DNA from: Beta vulgaris subsp. vulgaris | Taxonomy: Eukaryota > Streptophyta > Magnoliopsida > Caryophyllales > Amaranthaceae | Length of the DNA: 64,000 nucleotides | Reading direction: 5' to 3' | Assembly (NCBI RefSeq): GCF_026745355.1 | Contig: NC_079210.1 | Span: 21,842,483 to 21,906,482 of the forward strand | Shown: piece after piece, positions 54,680 through 64,000 of the stretch | How positions within the stretch are numbered: the stretch's first letter is position 1 | Layout: every line of letters starts with the position of its first letter | Program-made: the position numbers and the translations under genes | The notes under the pieces: model-generated | The model's input: the letters and a program-made list of their open reading frames with translations, nothing else | Database searches by the model: none | What the model was told of the DNA's origin: nothing

Positions 54680-55773
54680 TGATACATATTGATTAAGATA
54701 ACAAGAGCATTCAAAGCAAGAAACAAGAACAAAGAAAGAGAACATAAAAGTTTGTATCAAACCGGTTCAAACAAGTTGAACAACCACCACTTTCACTACC
54801 CAAATACCACCAATCTAAGATCAAGTTATAACAATAAGCTTCTAACTTGCATCTACTTTGAGTTTCAATCACTAATTCAACGATTAAGTGATAGAATTAA
54901 GCAAAGATTTGAGAATGGTCTAAACTGACCGGAAATACAATAAGCACACAGCTTAGTGTTTCAAGCATAAAAGCTTCAATTTTCATTCAAATGACTTAAT
55001 TCCAAAAGGAGTACAAAGCTAACATATATATCTACCTTGTGTCCAAAAATCAGCTGATTTGGACCACAAGAGCTACGCCAACTAAGCTATAAAATACATG
55101 AAGACAAAAATTACAAACTGTTCAGCACACTTTCTAAAAACTAGCTTAATTCCCTATTGGAAGTTACAAAACAGACGAACTACCAATGGAATACTAAAGT
55201 AAACATATTAAACTATTACTCCTCAAAAGCTTGTCCAATTTGCAGCTCAAATGATGGTTGCCCAAAAGCTTCAAAGTGAAGGAAGGCTGGACGTGTGAAC
55301 TGGGCAGCTTGGTTCCCTTGCCATGAAGTCTCCTATGCTCATTTGCTATGCTTTCTTTTGCCCATGTGAACTTCATGTGGGCTTCTCCTCTTCCCTAAGT
55401 CTTCAATTCAGTAGGTGGTGGCACCAAATTGCAGCAAAAACAAGTCCTAAAGAAAGCTTAAAGAACCGAACTAACTAACCTTAAACTAGCTTAGCTCTTA
55501 AAGCATGATTAACATAACTTAAGTATGTAATTAGGCTACTAATCACTTACTAAACTTAATTACCAATACATAATGATGATTAAGGTGTCATTAGTATTAG
55601 TTAATCTTGTTTAAGTAGAGATTAACATAGGATTAGCCTAATCAAGTTGCTTAAGTAAGGTTTTAGGATAAACCGAGCTAGTTAGGCTAAGAAATTGCAC
55701 CTCCTTTACCATGTTCTCCTTTTGATCATGTAGAAGAAGACCTTGATTGTTTAAGCTAGATGCTCCTGCATCA
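54680..55773 (-). repeat. 5' LTR of the nested element
   Basis: 1,094 bp copy of the other LTR. The differences seen are small: the AAGCC/AAGCT stretch near 55085, single-base indels near 55100, 55179 and 55697. Confidence 0.95.
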
Positions 55774-55830
55774 GTTACAAGAGATACGATTTGAGCATTG
55801 TAATCAAGAGAACAGGTAAATGACTATATG

Positions 55831-56657
55831 TGGTTATGAAATGAATGGTTAATATTAAAATGAATTATGGCAATATCTTGTAGCTGGACTCCCTACAAGT
55901 GATGAACAATGGGGGAGTGTGGGACTCGTCCTACGCTCCTACGCAGGCCTACTGTGACGACAGTAGTGTCCTTATATTTTGACACTCAAGTAGGCGGAAG
56001 GTTCCGTTCGATCTTGGGGTATGCATACTAAGGTGTGGGTGTGGAGACGGAACAAAACCGTATTTGCATTTCATCTAATAGACCTAGTGTCTATTAAGGA
56101 TTCATAGCCCGTATGATTCTAGTAAGATGACGGTGCCCGTTCGATGCCAAATAAAGATTAAAGATTATAGGTTAAAGGATGTAACATAGTGTAGCATCAT
56201 GCTTAAGATTGTTCATGTGTGCATCATTTATGCTTATATATATTCAATGATTCATTACGTACTCAGCATAGCTGATTGTGTGTTATTATGTGTTTGATGA
56301 ACTGCGATGAACCATCGATGCTACAATGGGGAGCAGACTAGGTGTGCTGGTGCTGCTGCATAATTCGAGCATACGGGACTAGGCTTTGGTATTTACATTA
56401 AAACATTTTGAAATAAGTATTATTGGTTTTTCTAAGACTTATATAAATGGTTTTGGTTTGAAGGAAAGGGTCATTGATGATTCCCGAGTTGTATTTATAT
56501 TTTAATTCCGCTACATTTTAGTTTCAAGATAATGTTTTAAGTTATCGTTAACTCTTATTATGCCTTGCGTTCCATCGCGGGTAAGCCCCCGGGTCGACGC
56601 GCACGCCCATCGCGGACGTAGCAGTGGTAAACGCGTGTGGATTTTGGGGGTGTTACA
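55831..56657. other. remaining part of the solo LTR
   Basis: Non-coding LTR sequence after the 78-bp repeat, ending in GGGGGTGTTACA. A CG-rich stretch (GGGTCGACGCGCACG) lies near 56590-56610. No gene. Confidence 0.6.
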
Positions 56658-57180
56658 ACTCGTGTGATAACGTATCGGCTTATTCAGAATTTTGCAGTGG
56701 AAAACATAATAAATAAAATTTAGAAATAAAACTTAGTCAACCAATAAGTAAACGGTAAAAGTCAAACCAACAAAAGTCAAAGTCAATCTCAAAAATCAAA
56801 GTCAAAGTCAAAGTCAAAGATGAAAAGTATAAAGTCAAATAAATATATAGTCAACACAAGCCTCTCCTTCCTGATTCATGTCTTCAAACCTGTAGTGGAC
56901 GATGCATTATGGATCTCTAGGGACTACTCACCAAATGGGTCATCACAGAATCAATAAGGCATAACCATGATCAATACATACACACAAAGCATGTAATCAA
57001 CAACTCAATACTACATAATAAATAAATAAACAACTCTAAATGATACTAATAAATATTAAGCAGGAATAAATAATAATATAATAACATCATCTTGAAACAA
57101 GATGCACATTTTTAAGGCTCTTTGGATGTAGTTTAGGTTTTTATATAAGTTTCTTGAATTAAAAGGTGCAATCTTGAATA

Positions 57181-57498
57181 CTCCCTCCGTTTCCTAAAGA
57201 TCTTCCCTCTTTCCGTTTAAGGGTGTTTCCAAAAGATCTTCCCTCTTTTGCTTTATTCCTTATTTGGCAAAACAAATTTCCCTATTTACCCTCTCATGTC
57301 ACTATCATATGGTCCACCATTACATTATTAATTCAATTTTACTCCCTTTCTCTCTCCTACTTTAACCCCTTTTTATTTGTTTATTTATCCTAACCCCTTT
57401 CTCTCTCCTACTTTACTCACACCATGTCCCACACAACTTGATTTTCCTTGGTATCTGTAGGAACAGTAAGTGGGAAGATCTTTAGGAAATGGAGGGAG
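57181..57498. mobile_element. Stowaway (Tc1/mariner-type) MITE, 318 bp
   Basis: Ends CTCCCTCCGTTTCCTAAAG and the inverted copy, which differs at one position over 25 bases, flanked by TA at 57179-57180 and 57499-57500. CTCCCTCC plus TA duplication is the Stowaway signature. It lies inside the chromovirus LTR. Confidence 0.96.
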
Positions 57499-58626
57499 TA
57501 TAAGTGAATAAGAGCGATCAAATTCTTTGATGATGACCAGCAATAAAATCCGAAAATAAGCAAGGATATGATGAACTCTGATGAATCCACATCAAAGATT
57601 CAAATAGGGTTGTGGATTCACTCTTGAAACGGTTTGGATTCTCTCCAAAAACAATAATTCACTAAGGAATAAAACTCAAAACTCAACTGACTTTTAATGG
57701 CCAACAATAATATAAATAGTACAAGCCAAACAAGAAACCAACTAGAACTAAGACGGTAAAGAAGATGATCATAAAATAACAAATAATTCTATCATCTTTC
57801 CACACGCCCAGTCTGAATAAAACACAATCCTAAAGCAATTAAAGTCCTAATGCAGATGAAACTCTTAATAAACTAGGAATTAAAATATTAATCCCTTATG
57901 TAAATTAATAAAATAGAGTTCCTAAATCCCATATGCTTGCATCAATATTCCATACAAAAATAATATTAATATCATAACCAACATGGTTAACACAACGACA
58001 TAAAACATGCAAATCCAATTTAATAGAAATCACATATTAACTAAAAATATTTCGATATACATGATACTACATAATTTCTCATCCTTAGAACATGGTACTA
58101 ATCCAATCAATACATAGGTATGTACGTACCTTATGTAGACAAATCGAGAGGCCACTTTCACAATATTAAAAGTCGCCTAAAGAGAATACTCCACCTAAAA
58201 TAACCAATATAATCCACAATCAATACTTTATAAATGTCCAGCAATAATAAAATATTTTAAATCCTTCTTAAAAGTGTTTAAAAACCTTTTCCATCATTAA
58301 AACTTAATTATTAAAACCTCCTAGTATAGTACTACTACACTAGTTGTTAAAAACCCTTAAAAACTCATATTTAAATCATAAAAACTCCATCATCAACATC
58401 CTTTTTAAATTTCCAGCACATATAATATACTAAAACCCTTTTTAAACATATTTAGAATTATAAGAATACTCAATTTCATAAACTATAATATTCCACTATG
58501 ATCTTCCAACTCATAAAATCCTAAAAATCAATGCTTTGATAATTAAAATTCCAATTCAAACATAATAAGTAAATCTAAAATTTAATTATCTTAGATTCAT
58601 AATTAAATTACCAAACTATAGTTTAA

Positions 58627-58628
<2 letters not shown>

Positions 58629-58700
<72 letters not shown>
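58629..58700. repeat. (AT)36 microsatellite
   Basis: 72 uninterrupted bases of alternating A and T within the chromovirus LTR. Confidence 0.97.
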
Positions 58701-58702
<2 letters not shown>

Positions 58703-59619
58703 TCCGTAAAAATATAAACTTTGCATTAAATGAAACTTGAGGAGTAAGAAAAATAATCAAGCAACGAAGGAGGGAGAAACACGACAACCGAGCAAGGAGG
58801 AAAAGTGCTGGGCTGCGTGGCTGACAGCGGCCTAGTGGTGGCTATAGCGGCGGCCGGTTAACTGAGAGGACCGAGAGAAATTGGTGGAGGAAGGCGAGGA
58901 GAAGAAAAGAAACAGAGGAAAAGAAAAGGAGGGGGCCGAAAAAATTAAGGGGAGGAAGAGAGAGAAAATAAAATGTGGTAATGTGTGGGGAATTATGTAG
59001 TAAAGGGTATTTATAAGTTCCCCCATTAGGGGTCCAACAATGAATCGGGCTATGATGGGTTAGTTTAATGAAGATGTTCATAGGAAAAACTATAAGGTTT
59101 GGGCTCCTCTAACCCAATATTAAAATTCTTTTACTTAAACTCTGTTAGCTTAGCTATAAAGTAATTTTTCAAAGCATGACTAAATAAAATATTTTATTAT
59201 TTAAATTCATTAAAATAATTCCTTTCACTTTCAAATAGTCAACCTTTCAAGAAATAAATTGTTTAATTATTAAAACATACTAAATTGTATATAAATATAC
59301 ATTAAAATACATTTATAAAATTGATAAATTTACTGGGGATTGTAGTCTACACCTCTTAAAAGAAGTTTCATCCCGAAACTTGGCATGAAAACTCACACTT
59401 CTCAAAAGTTTTTGACGTAACTTCCATTTGAGAAATACTTGTGTCACACATGTGTACACTTTTACCAACTTTAAACCACTTGTGTTACTCATGAACACAT
59501 TTTATACACTGAGAATCTATTAATTTTGCACCAACATGTGCACTCGCCAAAACATGCATAAAAATACCATAAAATAAGGTAAAAAGCGCGAAATTCTATC
59601 GCACTCTACCCCTCCCCCC

Positions 59620-60110
59620 TTAAAGAGAACGAGTTACGCCCTCATAACTCACCTCAAGAAATAACTCAGGATACTTCTTATTCATTTCGTGTTCGGCTTC
59701 CCACGTTGCTTCTTCAGACTCGTGGTTAGTCCGAAACACTTTCACGATATTCACATCCTTATTGCGTGTACTACACACCTTTTTATCAAGAATTCTCACA
59801 GGCCTTTCCTCATATGTGAGGCTACTATCAATTTGGATTCTTTCAGGCTCCAAAACATGACTCTCATCAGGGATATATCTCTTGAGTTGGGAAATATGAA
59901 ACTCGTCGTGCATTTTATCAAATTCCATTGGCAAATCCAACTTATAAGCTACCTTCCCAATTCTTTGCATAATCTCATACGTGCCAACATACTTAGCACT
60001 CAATTTTCCCTTTTTCCCAAATCTCATTACTCCCTTAGTTGGTGATACTTTCAAAAACACTTTATCACCCATTACGAATTTATCTTCTCTGCGATTTAAG
60101 TCCACATAAC
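59620..60110 (-). pseudogene. post-integrase and chromodomain end of the chromovirus-like pol
   Basis: The longest open part of this pol: DKVFLKVSPTKGVMRFGKKGKLSAKYVG, YEIMQRIGKVAYKLDLP, VFHISQ-type text (EFHISQLKRYIPDESHVL), then the chromodomain-like YEERPVRILDKKV and KVFRTNHESEEATWEAEHEM with a final KYPELF. In chromoviruses this region guides integration to particular chromatin. It ends a few bases from the polypurine tract. Confidence 0.88.
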
Positions 60111-60129
60111 TCTTCTATCTATCTTGGGC

Positions 60130-61010
60130 AGCTTGAATTGTAGCCTGAATCAACTTCACATTCTTAACGGTCTCCTCAATAAATTATATCCACAATACTA
60201 TATTCTCACTAAAATTATTCCAGCAAATGAGACTTCTACACTTCCTTCCATACAATGCCTCAAAAGGAGTCATCTTGATGCTTGCATGATAACTAGTGTT
60301 GCATGAAAATTCAGTCAAGTCTAATTGCTCTTCCCAACTATCTTGGAAGTTAATGGCGCACGCTCTCAACATATCTTCCATAGTCTGGCGAGTCCTCCCA
60401 GTCTAACCATTGGTTGCAAGGTGAAATGCAGTGCTCCTTTTCAATGTCCTCCCAAAATTCAACTAGACCTTTTTCTATGATTTCGAGAGGAATCTCGAAT
60501 CACGATCTGAAATAATATCTGTTGGGACGCCATGTCATCTCACTACATGCTTAATATTATACGTCTTCGCAAGTTGATTCTTCTTCCATGTCTGTTTAAT
60601 TGGGAAGAAGACGACAAACTTCGTTAGACGGTCCACAATAACCCAATAGTATCATTGCCGTTTTTCGTCTTCGGCAAATCAGTCACAAAATCCATTGAGA
60701 TAGAATTTCGCTTCCATCCAAGAACCTCTAAGGATTGAACCTTCCCCATTGGTCTCTTATGATCTATCTTCACTTTCTAACAGATTAGACACTTGGACGT
60801 GAATTTAGCTATCTCATTCTTCATATTTGGCCACCAATATATCTCCTTAAGATCCGTATACAGCTTGTCACCCCCAGGGTACACAGAATATGAACTATTA
60901 TGCCCCTCATCCATAAATCATCTCTTAAGCTCATTACATTTTGGTTGTACATACCACCTTCCTTTGAACCTCAAACTTACATCATCATGAATCTTAAAAT
61001 CGACTTCCTT
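60130..61010 (-). pseudogene. integrase remnant of the chromovirus-like pol
   Basis: In three frames: a HHCC remnant near 60780-61000, GVPTDIISDRDSRFLS (catalytic Asp, near 60490-60545), STAFHLATNG.TGRT near 60400-60440, and [50 protein letters not shown] at 60225-60381. Stops throughout. Confidence 0.82.
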
Positions 61011-61089
61011 ACCTTGCTTCATCTTCTCCTTTACTCTTATGTAAGTGCTCGTCTCCAACTTGACCCTCTTTGATCTCGTTGAAAACTGA

Positions 61090-61745
61090 CAACCTCAACG
61101 AGATATCACTACCTCGATCTCCCCAGGATTTAAAATTTCTAGGCTTAGCCTTTTCATATCTCGACACAATTCCTCAGGAACTACCAAGGCATTCATGCTA
61201 CGGCTCGACTTCCTACTCAAAGCATCGACAACTACATTCACCTTCTCTTCATGATACTGGATGTCTAGGTTATAATCCTTTATCAACTCTAACTATCTCC
61301 TCTGTCTCATACTGAGGTCTTTTCTGGGTGAAAATGTAGTTCAAGAGCTTATGGTAAAGATCTTACAGGTTGTCCCATAAAGGTAATGTCTCCAAAATTT
61401 CAAGGCAAACACGATTGCAGCTAACTCTAAATCATGGGTAGGGTAATTAGCCTCATATGGTTTCAACTGACATGATGCAGACACAATCACCTTCCCGTTC
61501 GGCTGCAGAACATATACTAAACCATTCTTTGAAGCATCACTATACACCTCAAATCCCTCATTTCCATAAGGCAGGGTCAAAACGGGTCCAGAGCTCAAAC
61601 GCTCCTTCAAAATATGGAAAGCTTCCTCGCACTTCTCACTCCACTCGAATTTTGACTCTTTCTTCATCAAATTGGTCATTTCTCTCAGAAATCTAATATA
61701 ATAGCCAGCTAAACCCAGAAAAATCCTGATATTTGACATATTCTT
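61090..61745 (-). pseudogene. RNase H of the chromovirus-like pol
   Basis: [64 protein letters not shown] and [24 protein letters not shown] are in one frame to about 61360. They are followed after a shift by DYNLDIQYHEEKVNVVVDALSRK. The first catalytic Asp (SDAS) is kept. Confidence 0.85.
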
Positions 61746-61779
61746 TGGAGTAGGCCACTCACTAACAGGTTGAATCTTA

Positions 61780-62575
61780 ACAAGATCTACAAAGACTCAT
61801 TCTTTTGACACATAATGACACAAAAGGCTACTTTCTTTAAACAAAACTCAAAATTAGAGAACTTGTCATATAACTGATTCTTCATAAGCATCTCCAATAT
61901 TATCCTTAAAATGCTCATCATGCTCTTCTTCACTCTTTGAATAAATCTGAATATCATCAATGAATACCACAACGAACTTATCTAAGAACTCATGGAATAT
62001 CCTATTCATCAAATCCATAAATATGGCAAGAGCATTGGTCAATCCAAACGGCATCACAATAAACTTGTAATGACCATAACGCGTCCTAAACACAGTCTTA
62101 GTTATATCCTATCAGCTACTCTCAACTGGTGATACCCCGAACGCAAATCAATCTTCGGGAACATGCTTGCTCCATTCAATTGGTCGAACAGGTCCTCTAT
62201 CCTAGGCAAAGGATACTTGTTCTTGATGGTTACATTGTTCAACTCCTTATAGTTGATTCACAATCTCATACTCCTATCTTTCTTCTTCACAAAAAACACA
62301 GGAGCTCCTAAAGGTGACGCACTAGGCCTAATATAACCCTTATTTAGCAACTCTTGCAACTTCATCTTCAACTCACTCATCTCAAGAGGTGCCATTCTAT
62401 AAGGTGCCTTAGAAATAGGTGCAGTTCCAGGAACTAAGTCCATGGCGAACTCAACAGTTCTTGCAGGTGGCATACGTGAAATCTCACTCAGAAACACATC
62501 CACAAACTCATTCACGATTGGAACATCCTCGATCTTCAATCCGACCTCTTTACTCACATCTTGCACACTACATTA
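61780..62575 (-). pseudogene. reverse transcriptase of the chromovirus-like pol
   Basis: [76 protein letters not shown], then, after stops, [32 protein letters not shown] and [23 protein letters not shown]. The FIDD catalytic box is intact at about 61955; the central part is frameshifted. Confidence 0.87.
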
Positions 62576-63010
62576 AAAATAGCTCACACCCCTTCTTCAC
62601 TTGCATTGCAAAAAATAAAACCCCAAAGTTCTTACGCTTCCCAAAATGTTGATATGAAGTTAACTTCCCCAAAGGGCTTCCCGACACTACCTTTTGAGCT
62701 TCACAGTCTATTTTGGCCTTGTAGCAACCTAACCAATTCATCCCAAAAATAACATCTAGTTCTCCCAAATTGAATTCTATCGAATTAGAAGGAAATACAC
62801 AATCTCATGTCTTCAAAGGCAAATCTTTAAACTACTTGGTAGACATTATGATTTCTCCAGTAGGTATACTAATAGGCAAATCAATCACATCAAAATCTAC
62901 CAACCGCAAACTCTTAATGACAGACGACGAAACAAATGAATAAGTCGCCCCATAATCAAATAACGCTTTAACGAGAACGAAGTTAATAGAAAAAGGACTG
63001 GCTACATCGG
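62576..63010 (-). pseudogene. aspartic protease of the chromovirus-like element
   Basis: LFDYGATYSFVSSSVIKSLRL at about 62905-62970 corresponds to the usual DSGAT active site with Ser replaced by Tyr. It is followed by PISIPTGEIIMS and ELDVIFGMNWLGCYKAKIDCEAQKV, the typical end of plant Ty3/gypsy proteases. Confidence 0.8.
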
Positions 63011-63049
63011 CAAATCGTCAGCTTCATTGCTACTCATCACAAACAATTT

Positions 63050-64000
63050 ACTCGGAGCCATACTCTGATTGTTGTTCTCACTAGCAGGCTTACTGTAGAT
63101 CCCTTGGTTGTTCCGTGACCCTACATGTTTCAAACCTTGATTTCCTGACTGGTTGAACCCATACCTCACCTAGTTACCATTCCCATCACCATTTTGCTCT
63201 TTCTTTTGCTTGGTGAAGCACTCATACTCCTTGTAGCCCTTCTTCTGGCAGTAGTTACAAGCTACTAGGTCTCCTTTACAATCTCTACGAGGATGGTTCC
63301 TACTGCACTTCTTATAATGGTAAACCCTCTCGGATTGGCCCTTATTATTATAGACATGACCATTTCTCCCTTCGAAATTCCCATTCCATTCCTATTCTTA
63401 TTGTAATTCCCCTGATTTCCTCGCTCCAGCATTGAAATCCTTTCTCTCCTCAACCACTACAACATTCTTCTTGTCACGCCTCGACTGAAGACCATAAATA
63501 TGGGCGGCTCTTCCGTACACAATGTCTAGAGATGAAAAAGTTGCACCACCTAACCCCAGATGTATTTTCTCAGTCAAACCTTGCTCAAATCTTTGAGCCT
63601 TTAAGTCCTCAATGGCAACAACCTCAGGTGCAAACCTCGACAATGCTATGAACTTACTATAGTACTCAGAGATGGTCATGCTCCCTATCCTAAGGTTTAT
63701 GAATTATGGGCCTTCATGGTAAAACTTCCCTCTTAAAGTAGTAATAAAGGAATCCTAATTAAATCCCTCAACAACACCCAATCTATCCCCATTTTCTCTC
63801 CACCATAAGCCAGCCTCATCTTTTAGATACAATACAACTTGACTAACTTTCATACCCTTAGGACAATTCACAACCCTAAAAATCTTCTCAAACTCCCTAT
63901 CCAACTATCTAAGAAGGTAGGATCAGCTTACCCCTTAAAGTATGGTGGCTTAACTTTGGCTAGTATTTTAAGCATGTCCAAAGCATAATCGGGATGCTTA
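63050..64000 (-). pseudogene. gag and zinc knuckle of the chromovirus-like element (cut by window end)
   Basis: From the right edge: KILAKVKPPYFKG, ADPTFLDSW, KMRLAYGGEKMGIDW-like text. Then MTISEYYSKFIALSRFAPEV, KAQRFEQGLTEKIHLGLGG and RAAHIYGLQSRRD in frame at 63470-63679, and a zinc-knuckle remnant CNYCQKKGYKEYECF at about 63205-63260, in which the usual His is Tyr. The 5' LTR and the gag start lie beyond 64000. Confidence 0.8.

Larger units (their letters stand above)
51396..55773 (-). mobile_element. young non-autonomous gypsy element (gag-protease only)
   Basis: 4,378 bp with LTRs at 51396-52487 and 54680-55773 and a perfect 5-bp duplication GTTAC at 51391-51395 and 55774-55778. The primer-binding site is at 54666-54677 on the minus strand. 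Internal sequence carries gag, zinc knuckle, protease, a scrap of RT and the C-terminal pol tail; RNase H, integrase and most of RT are gone. The LTRs differ at only a handful of sites, so the insertion is recent although the element could not encode its own replication. Confidence 0.95.
49723..56657. mobile_element. solo LTR (about 2.55 kb) with a nested element inside
   Basis: Begins TGTAATACTCCGTATTTT and ends GGGGGTGTTACA, so the termini mirror each other (TGTAAyAC). The flanks GCTCG (49718-49722) and ACTCG (56658-56662) are a one-mismatch target duplication. No primer site, pol or second LTR is present once the inner element is removed, so it is best read as a solo LTR left by recombination between two LTRs. 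Confidence 0.75.
49642..59603 (-). repeat. 3' LTR of the chromovirus-like element, interrupted at 49723-56657
   Basis: Left piece 49642-49722 begins TGTAACACCCCGAC; the right piece from about 56658 ends ...TATCGCA at 59603, next to the polypurine tract. Terminal TGTAACACC and the TG of TGCGATAG (minus) give proper TG...CA ends. The right piece also carries a Stowaway MITE and a long AT microsatellite. Confidence 0.75.
49642..64000 (-). mobile_element. chromovirus-like Ty3/gypsy element, 3' LTR plus gag-pol, running off the window
   Basis: On the minus strand the order is gag (64000-63050), protease (63000-62568), RT (62566-61780), RNase H (61739-61090), integrase (61000-60180), chromodomain end (60105-59620), polypurine tract (AAGGGGGGAGGGG, 59621-59609) and 3' LTR (TGCGATAG... 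at 59603 to ...GGTGTTACA at 49642). The LTR is stretched to almost 10 kb by nested insertions but is about 3 kb without them. The coding part is full of stops. The order and chromodomain-type C-terminus fit the Tekay/Del group of chromoviruses (family knowledge). Confidence 0.85.

Overview
This is nuclear DNA from a flowering plant, almost certainly a eudicot. It is AT-rich, has one spliced host gene with plant-type introns, and is otherwise packed with plant transposon families: Ty3/gypsy (Athila-like, chromovirus-like and gag-only), L1-type LINEs with plant RNase H, MULE, CACTA, hAT, Stowaway and Harbinger-type elements, Helitron remnants and a tRNA-derived SINE. Species cannot be fixed from the sequence; Caryophyllales is only an impression from repeat style.

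Layout. 1-2330: decayed Athila-like pol (+) joined to an LTR-end fragment. 2340-6640: G-rich block, a weak inverted-repeat element and a very clean 403-bp foldback MITE. 6640-12923: a decayed MULE with a GRF zinc-finger ORF (+) facing a transposase gene (-); the transposase is split by a 1.35-kb CACTA element. 14133-17485: deletion-derivative LTR retrotransposon that lost RT, RNase H and integrase. 17486-22761: the only clear host gene, a four-coding-exon LRR protein of the plant 'outer arm dynein light chain 1-like' family (-), with a SINE and a TIR element in intron 3. 23581-27490: chromovirus-like gypsy element (+) with a 5' LTR but no 3' LTR. 28388-35176: LINE (-) bounded by a 13-bp target duplication, with an unusual 5' part. 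35340-36950: 34-bp minisatellite. 37186-40421: gypsy LTR carrying two MITEs. 40640-40894: Helitron remnants. 41118-46850: almost intact full-length LINE (-). 48640-49641: LINE fragment, followed by a chromovirus-like gypsy element (-) from 49642 past the window end.

The right-hand third is a nest four layers deep: a LINE is cut by the gypsy element at 49642; its 3' LTR (49642-59603) is cut by a solo LTR (49723-56657); that solo LTR is cut, inside a 78-bp tandem repeat, by a young 4.4-kb non-autonomous gypsy element (51396-55773) with nearly identical LTRs and a perfect 5-bp target duplication.

Apart from the LRR gene nothing here looks like a working cellular pathway; the genes present are replication and integration machinery of mobile elements, mostly broken. 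Positions of boundaries come from reading repeats, target duplications and splice signals by eye; no alignment or database search was run.
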